From assembly GCA_032191485.1 (NCBI GenBank), contig JAVDOI010000011.1, forward strand, positions 22,786,887 to 22,850,886: DNA of 64,000 bases, in the 5' to 3' direction. A program made the position numbers and the translations under genes. Positions 1 to 10,579 of this stretch are shown here, one piece after another (position 1 is the first letter of the stretch; each line of letters begins with the position of its first letter). Under the pieces are notes generated by a model that ran no database searches, had not been told where the DNA came from, and was given only the letters and a program-made list of their open reading frames with translations. Source of the stretch: Leptoclinus maculatus. Its lineage: Eukaryota > Chordata > Actinopteri > Perciformes > Stichaeidae.

Positions 1-689
1 TCATTTCCTTCTATTTCTTTGTCTTTCTTTCTTGGTTTTGTACAAAGCCATGTTTGCAGTTTGGGAGACTGGACGTTTGAGCTCTAAGTTCTTCCACACT
101 GCAAGAAGTAGAAAAGCAAAGAGACCCATGGGAGAGAGAGCTTTGCTCTCAAAACATGCTTTAAAAACCTAATTCAAGCTACTTTGTCAAGAATGATCAA
201 ACACAGGAAGACGCAAGGATTCTTCAAGTGTTCTTTGGGTCGATTTTTTTAATGAGCTATAATGTTTCAAAGGAGCCTTTGATTCTTCAAAATTAAATAA
301 AAAATAAATAAATAAAAAATCATAATAAGGAGCCCAGGATGGTATAAAGCTGCTGATGTCACAATGTTGCTGGTTTGAAGCAATGGAACCCTCTTGTATT
401 TTCTGCTCATAAATCATAATTGGGCAGTGAAAACCAGCTGTGATTGAGTCAAGCTTGAAACTGAACAGTCTATGTGGTGACTACATGGAGTGACATTGAA
501 TATCTCAATTTCTTAAACAGTTCTTTATAGTATTACAAAAAGAAGATTGCTTTGGCACAAGCCTGGCAAACTTGTTCAGACAGTATTGGCAGTGTCATTC
601 ACAGTCATCAGCTGCTAACGTTTATGATGGATTAGAACGCTAACTGAACATTATTTTAATGTGATGAATATTATTGCAACGTTGGTCAG
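1..689. other. No recognised feature
   Basis: This AT-rich stretch has no convincing ORF, repeat array or RNA gene. The only simple sequence is a short A/T-rich patch near 290-325 (AAATAAATAAA type). Confidence 0.6.
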
Positions 690-862
690 TGTACACTTCT
701 TTGGTCCAAAGTGAATGTATCAATAACTATTGGATGGACTGAGGATTGATTAGATGATAACATGCGAGCATGTTAGCGGGTGGAGGTTAGCATTTAGCTC
801 AAGGCATTGTTGTGGCTAAGTACAAACCCACAGAGCTACTAGCATAGCTGCAGACGCGGTTG
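690..862 (+). repeat. Fragment of fish dispersed repeat ('CTATTGGATGGA' family, family E)
   Basis: The segment has CTATTGGATGGACTGAGGA near 727, then GCATGTTAGC, TTAGCATTTAGCTCAAGGCA and GGCTAAGTACAAACCCACAGAG. These match, in order, parts of the longer copy at 44085-44740, which contains ACAACTATTGTATGGATTG and CTGTGCCTAAGTACAGCCTCACAG. It is a shortened, diverged copy in the same orientation. No protein is encoded. The transposon class is unknown to me. Confidence 0.55.
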
Positions 863-909
863 GACCCAGTTCGAAAATGCTTTTGGCCGTTATCAGTGGT
901 TACCAGCTT

Positions 910-930
910 TATATATATATATATATATAT
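910..930. repeat. (TA)n microsatellite
   Basis: About ten TA dinucleotides in an otherwise unremarkable stretch. A short ORF across it encodes only an IYIYIY-type peptide. Confidence 0.9.
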
Positions 931-984
931 GAGTTAGAAGGGCTGCTACAGAAGGCTGTCATCATCATGGTTTGTCACCGAAAC

Positions 985-1318
985 AAACGCTGGCCTCGTG
1001 GCCGTAGTAGTTATGACGGGGGCAAAGGAAGGAGTTTGGTGATGGAGCATAAAGAGTGACAAAGTCCATGCAGGCAGGACATTTGGGTAGTTGGACGGGT
1101 CAAACAAACACAGGACTTTCACTAGGGAGATTCTTGTGTGAAACCTAAAGTCAACATTGACTTATTTTGCAGTATTTTTTAAGTAACTTACGTACTTATG
1201 TGAGGTATGTTACAGACATACTTAAATCCAAACCATTTCCCTAAACCTAACCAAGTATTGTTGGTATTGCCTAAACCTCAAGTTGTTCTATTTTATTTCA
1301 AAACGTCATGTTACATTT
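985..1318 (+). repeat. Dispersed repeat family A, copy 1
   Basis: The core CAAACAAACACAGGAC (1101-1116) is followed by TTTCACTAGGGAGATTCTTG, GTGAAACCTAAAGTCAACA, a TAAGTAACTTACGTACTT region and two CCTAAACCT motifs. The same order recurs at six other sites in this window (both strands). A GTGACAAAGTCC motif upstream of the core is also shared with copies 4 and 7. There is no ORF, so this is probably a non-autonomous element. Its ends and terminal repeats are not resolved. Confidence 0.65.
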
Positions 1319-1434
1319 TCACATCGTAAATGTATGGTGCTTTAAATTGACTGCAATACTAGAAAAATAAGCTAGTTTTGAAAGTGACTTGTTTAATACA
1401 TGTAATAGAGAAGGTTTGCTATAACCCAGTCCTA

Positions 1435-1750
1435 TAGAAATTCTCCATAAACCAAAGTCTGTACGTGCATGAAGAATCTGCAGGCAACCGGACAAGATTT
1501 TGGAATCAGAAGCGTTCTGGTTTCCTGGTATATTACTGGCCAATCACTTTTGAGAACTTTTCGCAAACACATTGGCGGAAAAACATTGCAATCTCGGAAC
1601 CCATTGGCTCAGATGATTTAGCTTTCCATTAGCTATAAAATAAACTATTAGCGTAGTGTAAACTAGCTAATTGTGAACAACAATCCTCTCTCTCTGCCAT
1701 TCTGGCATCTGAAGTTGCTCATTGGACTGTAAACAATAACCGTTTCACTG
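1435..1750 (+). repeat. Dispersed repeat family B, copy 1
   Basis: This aligns in order with 19695-20055. Shared blocks include CTCCATAAAC/CTCTATAAAC, GCAGGCAACCGGACAAGATTTT versus GTAGGCAACGAGACAATATTTT, GCCAATCAC/ACCAATCAC, ATGATTTAGCTTT..ATTAGCT, and AAGTTGCT..GACTGT.AACAAT.AC. It is non-coding with clear divergence, so both are old copies. Confidence 0.6.
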
Positions 1751-1990
1751 AACATTCTGTCCTGAGATTGCACACACATTAACATACACACAATGAAGAG
1801 TGACCAGACACAGATACCAGACACAGATACCAAACATGTACGTTCACAAACACACTCCTGTATTTGTCTGTACACACAAGCATGAATAGCTTACACGTAC
1901 ACATAGAGGCAGTGCTGGAAAAATACTGCCTGCACTGAAAAATGGATTGCAGTGAGCAGAAATGCATGCATGAAAATACACAAGGACACG

Positions 1991-1992
<2 letters not shown>
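1751..1992. other. AC-biased flank of microsatellite
   Basis: Contains scattered CACACA and ACAGATACCA motifs leading into the (CA)30 tract, including a short duplication ACACAGATACCA near 1809-1830. Overlapping reverse-frame ORFs here are shadows of the repeat. Confidence 0.5.

Positions 1993-2052
<60 letters not shown>
1993..2052. repeat. (CA)30 microsatellite
   Basis: An uninterrupted run of about 30 CA units, likely polymorphic. THTH or CVCV peptides in overlapping frames are artefacts. Confidence 0.97.
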
Positions 2053-2055
<3 letters not shown>

Positions 2056-2125
2056 GATGGGGCTTACATAAGGATTTTTAGGCAGGGGATGCTGGAACAG
2101 GCTTTTAACCAAAGTAGAAATGTCT

Positions 2126-2213
2126 ACAGAGAGAGAGAGACATATATATATATAGAGAGAGAGAGGGGGGGGGGGGGGAGAGAGAGAGAGAGGGGGAGAG
2201 CAAGAGAGACAGA
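2126..2213. repeat. Compound purine tract with (TA) insert and 14-G run
   Basis: GA repeats flank a short (TA)n at about 2142-2153, then a run of 14 G at 2165-2178, then more GA. The strand is almost purely purine outside the TA block, so triplex or G-quadruplex potential is plausible. Confidence 0.9.
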
Positions 2214-2362
2214 GACACTTCCCCCATTCTGTTGTCTTTTAAATGAACCTCATAGCTCTTCTTTCTCTATTTCTTTCTACTTGCCGTTCAACCTCGTGGT
2301 GTTGTGTGAGATGTTTATCCCCAAAGACTTTATGGGTTCATAAACTCCGTCCCATCACATCG

Positions 2363-2363
<1 letters not shown>

Positions 2364-2398
<35 letters not shown>
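2364..2398. repeat. (AC)17 microsatellite
   Basis: Uninterrupted AC run, the second CA-type locus within 400 bp. Confidence 0.95.
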
Positions 2399-2399
<1 letters not shown>

Positions 2400-2401
<2 letters not shown>

Positions 2402-3955
2402 CCAGGCTACAAATCCCTCCGTCTTTATGGAGCTATCTATTGCTCTGTCCAATACCAGGACTCTCCGTCTCCCATCTCTCCACGAGGATTGCAGGCGAAG
2501 TTAACTTTCAGTGGGTGGGTGTGAGGGAGGTCAGTCCAACCGCCGTGTTGTTGCGGTTCTCTACTTCAGCGAGCGTTACACTTAGCTGGTGGAAGTGTAC
2601 AGGCCTGCTACTGTTTTATTTCAGGCAGCAATGGGGGAGCAGAGCGGTGAGCCGAGTACATGCTTTTGTATTTTCACAGAGCAGCTAAAAAGTTGCTTCA
2701 TGTGTGTGTGAGAACTGAAAGAGTGAGAGCTGTTGGTACGGCGACCACATTTGCCGCCACATTAATGTCACATCTACCATTCATCACAGCAAGGACAATA
2801 CTGGGTTTGTGGTCCTCACAACCAGCAATGTAGAGATGAATGATAACAATTGGTTTAAATGTATGACCTTCAGTCGTTTGTCTCCACAAAGAAAGCCATT
2901 AGCAACATGTGCATAAAATGCTCTTCCACATTCACTTTATTTTCTTTAAAATTCCATATCCTTCTTTGAGTTACACCGGTTTATGGGGTTGGCCAACCCT
3001 TTTTATGAGGCAATTGTATCTATTTAATCTACTTATTTATTTATTCTCATGCCTCTAGTGGTATCCAACCATGCAGATTCGGGTTTCATTTTTCCAGTTT
3101 TGGAGATATCCAACCCATTCACAATCTTTATCAACAATTTTCAAATCTTTCTTCCAGTGTTGTCGGAGAAACAGTTAGACAGTGATTTTATATGTTTGTA
3201 TAAAATAAGAACATTTCAGCATCAAGGTCATTTACTTTAGTATATGAGATATCTGCTCTGTTTAGTTACTTAGTATAGCTTGAAATATGGGCCGACTATA
3301 ATCGTTTATAGCTCAAAAGTTGAAAATGTACCCAGTGGGGGTCAGTATGTACAGTACGAGGGTAGAAACCCACTCGAGACAAAAGCTTGTTTTTTATCCG
3401 GTAAACTAATAGTTATATAAATAACAACAATAACAATGGGTTAAATAAAGCAGTTTCGCATCCGTTCTATATTGATGATGAAATGTTATTTCATCATGTT
3501 CAGCCCAGCTCTGCAGCGCCACACACAGGTAGTGCCGGAATTACAAATAAAAAAAACCTAACCCTGTGTTTGCAGAATTCTCCTTCATTGACCTTCTCTT
3601 CTAGAGAGTGGGGTGAAGAAATGAGAAATTCAGATTTCTGTCTCTGGGACGAATTCCACTTGCGGTGTCGGAAGCATTGACAACAACATTTCACCAGCAT
3701 TGTCTCTTTCCGGTCTCACTCCATTCCAGTCCATTCTACCCTAGGAAGTGGACCGACCCTTTAAGATTACATGTGATGTAGTTACACATTTACAATCATG
3801 TCAGGGCACAAAATGTGTTTCCCCATTATATTCAGCCACTACGACACTGTTTAGTGTTTGTGTCCGCTTGATTTGTAACAGCAATATCTCCAACAGCGCT
3901 TAAATGCAGCACAAGATGCATGGTCTGTAAGTTGTCTGGTCCAGAGTGTCTGTAT
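2400..3955. other. No recognised gene or repeat
   Basis: Mixed-composition DNA whose ORFs are all under 100 codons and show no domain motif or codon-like pattern. I recognise no repeat family here. Confidence 0.5.
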
Positions 3956-3958
3956 GAG

Positions 3959-4060
3959 TGTGTGTGTGTGTGTGTTTTGCGGCAGCCATTAAACCACTCC
4001 AAAACAAGGAGAACGAGAACAGGCCAGAGGCTCTCCCTCTCTCTATCTCTCTCTCTCTGT
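3959..4060. repeat. (TG)8 and nearby CT-rich tract
   Basis: A short TG run (3959-3974) is followed about 55 bp later by a CTCTCTATCTCTCTCTCT tract (4031-4059). The overlapping ORFs (CVCV, SLSLSL) are low-complexity. Confidence 0.85.
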
Positions 4061-4256
4061 CTTTTTTGTTTCTATCGTGTTTATCTCTCTCTTCTGTGTT
4101 TTATATGCTCGCTCTGTCTCTGTTTGTGTTCACTCGTCATTCGTCCATCCGTCCCCTCAGTACATCAACCCGCCAAACCCCCACCCCACCGCTTCAAGCT
4201 ATTTCCAGGAGACTGACACAAGACAAAAGTGTCTTGCTGAGTTCATGTATTTTTAG

Positions 4257-4273
4257 CACACACACACACACAC
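4257..4273. repeat. Short (CA)8
   Basis: CA run followed by GACACACAG. A second short CA run lies at 4563-4576. Confidence 0.85.
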
Positions 4274-4624
4274 TGACACACAGTCAATAACAGGGCTGCC
4301 ATGTTTCTTACGCCAATAATTAGTTAGCGAGACATCATTTCCCCTTTAAACTCTAAAGCTCGAACACACATACTGTCTTCAAGTGCTGTGGGAAATATCA
4401 ATATATAAAACAATAAAACAACATGTGGTACTATTTCTATAAAACTCTAGTGATGAAATGCAATGATCAACATCCGTCGTCATCAATGCTAACACACACA
4501 TCGGGGCATTTGGATTTTGGAGTGGATCTTCTAGCCTTATTTCCCTAGACAGACCCACAGCTACACACACACACACTAGTCCACACGGCAATTAAAAACC
4601 AATGTCCATCATCAGAGAGAGGAG

Positions 4625-4735
4625 CGTGTTACGGGTGGTCGGGACCTTCAGATGGGATTATGTCGTGAAGCTTCACAAATTATATTTTATTCATCAAAGG
4701 CGTTTTTACCTGTCAAGGAAAAACCACCTACACAA
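4625..4735 (+). repeat. Dispersed repeat family C, copy 1
   Basis: The block GGGACCTTCAGATGGGATTATGT..GAAGCTT, then TATTTTATTCATCAAAGGCGTTTTTACCTGTCAAGGAAAAAC, matches 6410-6512 (GGGGCCGTCAGATTGGATTATAT..TTTTATTCACGAAAGGTGTTTTTGGCTGTCAGGGAAAAAC). Orientation and spacing are the same. Non-coding, element class unknown. Confidence 0.6.
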
Positions 4736-4739
4736 CGAA

Positions 4740-5595
4740 GGCCTGACCTATTTAAATAACCTGCCCAAAGTTTAAGTCCACCGTCACCTCACCGGCTGCA
4801 CACTGACTCCCGAAGTCAGGTTAGATTATTTCCACCCAAAAAAAGGTGCATCTCAAGACGCCTCCACCCATCCCGTAATAACATTCGTATCCCAATTATG
4901 ACAATCCAAGATGGATGGAAGGTAGTTCTTTTAATACCGAGGCATGTTTACACCTCGTCCTATTTACAGTTTGTTCTCACCCGCTGCTTAAGCCTCGTTT
5001 GCATGTTAATGATATTTGGTGATTTATGTATGACTGGGATATGAACATTCAAATGTAAACAGATTAACTGGTGCAAGACTTGAGTGGAATATGAGATTTT
5101 CTGCGGGGAACTGAGTGCACATAAACACACTAAACACCTCGCAAGACTGATGTTCTGCTGATGATATAAACTTCATTGCATGCAGGGAAAAAAACATATC
5201 CTTAATGACTAAAAACAGGCTCTGGTTGCATGCTAGCAACTTTTACAGACTTTACCAACAAGCAATCATTGTTCCGTTTGTTATGTTGTCCCGTCGGTCA
5301 AACTTTATGTTCTCGGATGGCACATATGCAGTTCATATAACAATCCACTCAATTTATAGTCATTTATGACACGGTCGTTTCTTGAAAGTGGCAAAGACAG
5401 GCTTCTCATTTATAGCAAATGTTGATCTTGCCGGCTGAAATGACAATGTGGTGCAATTTCGGATAACAACTTTAATAATAATGATAATAAATTTCCCCCA
5501 AATAAAGCAATAAAGCAGGATGGAAATGCGAATGTTATTCTTACTCGTATAAGAGGACCAGCTTCCACACCAACACCTTCTCACTCCGAACTCAC
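4740..5595. other. No recognised feature
   Basis: The stretch holds a palindrome-poor AT-rich patch near 5460-5520 (AATAATAATGATAATAAA). No gene or repeat family is recognised. Confidence 0.45.
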
Positions 5596-5599
5596 CCAA

Positions 5600-5925
5600 T
5601 ACCACTTCTCAGTCGGTGGCCCTAAGCTTCAAACTATGACGCTCTAGTTACCCCTCTAGCAACAGCTTTGGACATGTCTAGGACAGCGTGTTAGTTTCCG
5701 CTCAACATGCATATGGACTTTTCAAACTATAATTTTCACTGGAAAACTACTTGGTTAGGCTTAGTAAAAGTTCATGGTTTGTGCGTAACTGGCATTAGCA
5801 AAGCACGGAAATTACATCACAAAACGTCGATAAAATAAGCAAACGTTGACTTGGTTTCACATGAACAGTGGTCTCCTGTGTGAAAGTCCTGTGTTTGTTT
5901 GACCAATCCAATCCTCCAGTCACAG
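5600..5925 (-). repeat. Dispersed repeat family A, copy 2 (inverted)
   Basis: The family core appears as its exact reverse complement GTCCTGTGTTTGTTTG at 5886-5901. It is preceded by CAGTGGTCTCCTGTGTGAAA, CAAACGTTGACTTGGTTTCAC and TACTTGGTTAGGCTTAG, which mirror the AAAGTCAACA and CCTAAACCTAACCA blocks of the plus-strand copies. The part from 5600 to 5750 is assigned with less certainty. Confidence 0.6.
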
Positions 5926-5929
5926 ACGC

Positions 5930-6405
5930 TAAAGGCTACTGCTTTGGTATCAGAAGTCGGTATTTAAAGAGTTGGTAGTAAGAGCGAGTTGCCCACACGG
6001 TGGGGGAACACTATCAGGTGAAAATACTGTTATGAAAAGGACTTTATAATACACTTAAACTGTAACCCCACAAAATGGCGCTAGCTAATGACATTGACGC
6101 TGGAATATGTTACTGTAGGTTGCTAGTTGTTAGCTTGGCATGCTAATGTTTGCAGCCTATGTTATTAAAAACAGTGTTTATTGCAGCCCCCCCAAAAGCT
6201 TTGAAATCGGCTGAGAAAAGACACCGCTCACCAAACTATTTAAATATTGTAGTGTTTAGTATTTAGAAATCCAAAGTTTACAACTGCTGTTCAGGGAAGG
6301 GGTTATAATCAACAGTCAATTAGTGATTGAAAAATATAAGGTTACACTCTTCATATAATCTTTATACAGCCCTCACAACCCCATCAGCAGCCATCTGAAG
6401 CTCAA
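5930..6405. other. No recognised feature
   Basis: Contains several GCTAGC/TTAGC motifs (6080-6150), which are common in fish repeats, but I cannot place it in a family. Confidence 0.4.
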
Positions 6406-6409
6406 CCGT

Positions 6410-6512
6410 TACTGGCTGTTGGGGCCGTCAGATTGGATTATATACTGAGGCTTTATACCTGATGTTTTATTCACGAAAGGTGTTTTTGGCTGTCAGGGAA
6501 AAACAAGCCGGA
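6410..6512 (+). repeat. Dispersed repeat family C, copy 2
   Basis: Partner of the copy at 4625-4735. Both share the GATTATAT or GATTATGT block, the TTTTATTCA.GAAAGG.GTTTTT block and the TGTCA.GGAAAAAC end. They lie about 1.8 kb apart in the same orientation, so either two insertions or an old local duplication is possible. Confidence 0.6.
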
Positions 6513-6840
6513 GAGGAGGGCACACACATCTGCGTGCCTACACTTAGAACCACAAAAGGTAGACGAGATGTTCTTACCCTTATCAAATTATTAGCACCCA
6601 CGCAGACAGAGCACAAGCTACCCTTTCACTTTGAAGATGATTTAAAATGCAAGCGAGAGAGTGGATCCCTCTTCCAAATGGAGTGAGTGGGAAAGTTGCA
6701 GACGCCAGACGTTAGTTGAAAGAAGCAAAACACACATACACGGACTGCGAAAGTGACTGCAACGTGGAAACAACTTCACGGTCAAGTGCAATACAAGATG
6801 ATTTCTGAATACCAAGTGTTTCAAGTCGCTGGGTCGGTAT

Positions 6841-7477
6841 TTTGTCCAGTGGTGTGACAAACACTTCCTCATCCTCAACGTCAAGAAAACAGAAGAGATG
6901 GTATTCGACCCCAAATACATTGGAGACCACTCACCAGTGGTTATCCATGACCAGCACATAGCACAGGTTGACTCTTGCAGATACCTGGGCATACACATTG
7001 ACAACAAACTGACTGTGTTCAGGTAGAAAATGTCTGCACTAGGGTTCAACAGCGGCTACACTATCATCAGACAGGCCCAGAAGATTATTTCAGACCCCGC
7101 TCATGTCCTCCACCCTGAATACCAGCTTCTTCCCTCAGGCAGACGCTTCAGAGTCCCCCAGTGCAGGCTCAACCGCTTTAAGAACTCCTTTGTCCCCTTG
7201 TCCATCAAAGCCCGAAATGGCAAGCTAGCCAGAGCCTGACCCCTGTAACGCCGATTAGTATCTTAACTATACACTACAGGTGTGTTGTACGATGGGCAGT
7301 GTGAAATGTATTTGTTGGTTGATGGCAGTCTGTGCATGTGGACTTGTATGTGTGTATGTAATGCATGTATGCAATATGTTATTTTGTATTGTTTTAACAG
7401 CAGACACTGTATGTTTCCAAGACAAATTTTCTTTCGGGACAATAAAGTCTATCTTATCTTATCTTATCTTATCTTAT
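6841..7477 (+). mobile_element. LINE 3' fragment (CR1/L2/Rex1 type) with internal deletion
   Basis: From 6841 one frame reads FVQWCDKHFLILNVKKTEEM, later CRYLGIHIDNKLTVF. This is the region just after the catalytic YADD box of non-LTR reverse transcriptases (the LNVKKTE and YLG..ID motifs). It ends at a stop at 7024. A second block (about 7030-7239) reads SDPAHVLHPEYQLLPSGRRF and ends near KARNGKLARA, the usual C-terminal end of CR1/L2/Rex1-type ORF2. The roughly 100 residues normally between these blocks are missing. A 3' UTR follows, with GGGACAATAAAGTC and a 3' tail of repeated ATCTT (7449-7477). The 5' part of ORF2 is absent, so this is a dead, 5'-truncated and internally deleted copy. 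Confidence 0.85.
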
Positions 7478-7479
7478 TC

Positions 7480-8280
7480 AGCAAGGATGTCAGAGGCGGA
7501 AATCAGAATGTAACTGACCCAAGACTTGTCACAGCGACCAAATGTTGGTCCTCCATTTTTACTTTCTCATTGTAGTACATTCAGTAGCCAAATCGCAACT
7601 GTCAGCGAAACTACAATACATCGACATCTAATTTACAGTTACAACCATTTCTTAGCTAAGAGTAATCCTTCTTACTGAAAGGCGGCGTAGCAAACATCTT
7701 TGAAAGTCTGCTCTTAGGAAGGAGGATTAGTTCGATTTAACTAAGAGTGATTGTGAAAAGCTTGATATAAGTTACTTCTTCACTTGTTTCCACTTTCTGC
7801 TACTTGGGGCATCACTTTTGATACTTTGGGTATATTTTTCTGATAATACTTTTGTGCTTTGACTTGAGTAAAACATTTTAATGCTGGAGTATTTTCATGT
7901 GGTCGTACTAGTGCTTGTACAACGTTGTAGGACGTCATCATTAATACGATGATTGCGTTTTTCCTCGCTAACAGAACAAATCACTCTTCGTTCAGTATGC
8001 CTCGGCTCTTGTATTGCTCTTGTATTGCTCAAACGACGGTTCGTATGATATCTTACTAAACATTTACTCCTCATCTGTTGGTTGTTTTTTTACGAATGTT
8101 CATAGTGCTATGTGTCAATATCCGCTCGTTACGTGCATGTGGTCTAAGTGCCTTTACGGAAATTACGTGACAAATACATCAAACCTTTCGTTTTTTACAC
8201 TAAGAGCGATCTCCTGGCTGAAAGAAAGGTTTTTGAGTGACTCATCCACTTCAACTCCGACCCACCCGGTGTGGATGATT
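7480..8280. other. No recognised feature
   Basis: The stretch contains only short unsupported ORFs. A small duplication, GCTCTTGTATTGCTCTTGTATTGCTC, lies near 8005-8031. No repeat family is recognised. Confidence 0.45.
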
Positions 8281-8284
8281 GTGG

Positions 8285-8335
8285 TCTTAATACTTCCTGG
8301 TTCATGATTACGTGGATTACATAGAAATTGATTTT
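8285..8335 (+). repeat. Dispersed repeat family D, copy 1
   Basis: TTCATGATTACGTGGATTAC, then ATAGAAATT, matches 49582-49612 (TTCATGATTACGTGGATAAC, then ATAAGAAATT). TAATACTTCC or TAATACTACT precedes it in both places, and a CGACCCACCC/GGACCCATCC block lies further upstream. It is a short shared block of unknown class. Confidence 0.5.
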
Positions 8336-8339
8336 GTGG

Positions 8340-9180
8340 GATATCTACGAATTACAGCGCATTCATTTTCGCAGGCATAGCACTGCCGGACTTGTAAGAT
8401 ATTCCAATTCTTCTTCCATCACCGCCTGCTCCAGCAGCATTCTCTTAAAATCATCACCTTAAACATGCAAACACACACACACTTTACTTTTTAAATATTG
8501 TAGGGTTTTCTCCATCTAAGCCACACTTATTAAAATGAATTAGTGTTGTTCTTTTCCTCTGGCACATTGACTCGGCAGCCCTCGGCTAATGGATAAGGTT
8601 TAGAGAGTGTGTGTTTCTGTCAAGCGGTGCCTCTGGACATTCTGACCGGTGCAACCCGATGCATGTATTCAAACATGCCCTCTGGGCTTGAGTTAAGTGT
8701 GTGTATGTGTGCATTGGAGAAAGCATTAATTGACATGAGCTCAAAGCCAAATAAAAGAGAGAAGAGTGTGTAGAAATGTGTAAATGAAGAACATGAATGT
8801 ATGCAGATAGAGCTCGGGTTTGTGAGCTCTATCCCCCCCCCCCCTCTCCCAACAGGGTTGAGTCGGGTCAGGCTGCTACATTTTTTTTAGCCCTTTTATT
8901 TAGTCGTAATTGAATCATGGTTACTTTCACATGAACCCTCATGTTGTGTTGTGTTTCAGAGCATTATGGGAGTTTTAGTCCGGGGCTTTGCTTGGATTGG
9001 CAGCCTCTAGTCTTGCTCAGAGGCATGCCTGTGAACCAGTGTGATACTAAGGAAATAGCACGTTGAGTGTCTTCATTTGTGTGTTTAATCGCATATGTGC
9101 GTGTGTGGTCCTGAGCATCTCGGTCATATTCTGGTTGAACCACTATGTTTGTTCATTTTGGCGCATTAAAATGATTATGA
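8340..9180. other. No recognised gene
   Basis: Contains a 12-base C run (8833-8844) and a short A(CA)n at 8470-8481. Otherwise mixed DNA without a recognised family. Confidence 0.45.
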
Positions 9181-9182
9181 GA

Positions 9183-10575
9183 GTCTCTTGCCTTGCTGAA
9201 ATCCTACCTTGAAGGAAGAACCCAGTGTGTCAGAGTGGGTGATGTTTCATCATCTACTCTGAGATCTAACGTGGGAGTACCTCAGGGTTCTATTTTGGGA
9301 CCTTTATTATTCAGTTTATATATTAATGATTTGCCGGGTGTCTGCAATGGGTGTGATATTCAAATGTACGCTGACGATACAGTGATTTATGTGCACGCAA
9401 AGAACAAAGAACAAGCTGCACTTCAACTCACGTCCACAATGACAAATGTAACTAAATGACTTGCAGATTCCTGCCTTCACCTGAATGTTAAAAAGACTGT
9501 TTGTATGTTCTTCACAAAGAGGGCTTGCAAAGTGTCACCGGAGCCAGCTGTTTATGTTGCTGGTGAGAGGCTACAGGTAGTGTAGATTTTAAATATTTAG
9601 GATTTTTTAAAAAGCAGGTAAAACATGTGACAACGGTCTTACAATGTAATCTCATGAATTTTAGATATATAAGACACTGTCTAACCATGCGGGCTGCGAA
9701 ACTGTATTTGAATGCAATGATTGTCCCCCATCTGACCTACTGCTTAACCAGCTGGGCACAAGCCAGCAGCACAACATTACAATCTATTCATATTCTCCAT
9801 AAACAAGCTCTAAAAACCCAAAAGTCACCATCACTGCAATATCCTCATCAAACACCATATCGTGAGTTGGGAGAACCTCATTAAATTCACTGATGTGTGT
9901 CTGGTTTTTAAAATTGTACATGGTATGGCCCCGCCTCCGCTTAGTGATTTTATTAAACAAAGCACTCAAAGCAGCAGACTCACTAGATCTGTTTCAAGAG
10001 GTGATTGTGTCATTTCACATAGGTCAAGCTCGTTTAGCAAATCTACATTCTCTGTGAAGGCAGCACACTTGTGGAATGCTCTGCCATCACACATACGCGC
10101 ACAAAACACGTACAAAACATTCAAACACAGCCTTAAGCAATGGCTTGTTGCCAATCAGGTGTGCAAGCATTGATGTGCTGTCTGTCCTGCCTGCTTGTTT
10201 CACCTATATGTGCATTTGTCTTGTTCAGTGCGGCTATTTTCCATTGTTTGATGTGTATGTTATGTGCCTCAGTGTAATACTGTATATGTGCTTGTACTGT
10301 AGGTGGGTTTGTTTTGCCTGTTATGTCTGCTCTGCTCTAATGTCGTACACTTTTATTTTGCTGTGTATTGGTTTTATCTATACGTTGCTGTTTGTTTGTC
10401 TATGAATTTTAATTCCATTTTCATTTGAAATTATGTAATTTTAGCCTTGAAACATCTGGCCGGGGACAGCAGATGGAAATTAGCCTCTCTGGCTAACTCT
10501 GGCTCACTTACAGTTCAACTGTTGATTGGTGTGCATTGTCCCTGCAAATTAAATAAACAAATTAAATAAATAATA
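9183..10575 (+). mobile_element. 5'-truncated LINE (L2/jockey-like) with decayed reverse transcriptase
   Basis: Frame 1 (to 9459) begins at LKSYLEGRTQCVRVGD and carries the RT motifs GVPQGSILGPLLFSLYIND and YADDTVIY, including the catalytic DD. It ends at a TGA where related proteins have a tryptophan (K-stop-LADSCLHLNVKKT). The same frame then reads on to GERLQVV and meets another stop. A frameshift follows: VDFKYLG is in a different frame, and 9627 onward reads RAAKLYLNAMIVPHLTYC. After a further shift near 9850, the C-terminal part reads SWENLIKFTDVCLVFKIVHG and FSVKAAHLWNALPSHIRA, ending with a stop at 10171. A 3' UTR with GGCCGGGGACAGCAGATGGA and GGCTAACTCTGGC ends in an AAATAAA-rich tail (10549-10575). 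Endonuclease and N-terminal RT are missing. The copy is non-functional but retains its 3' end. Confidence 0.88.
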
Positions 10576-10579
10576 ATTT

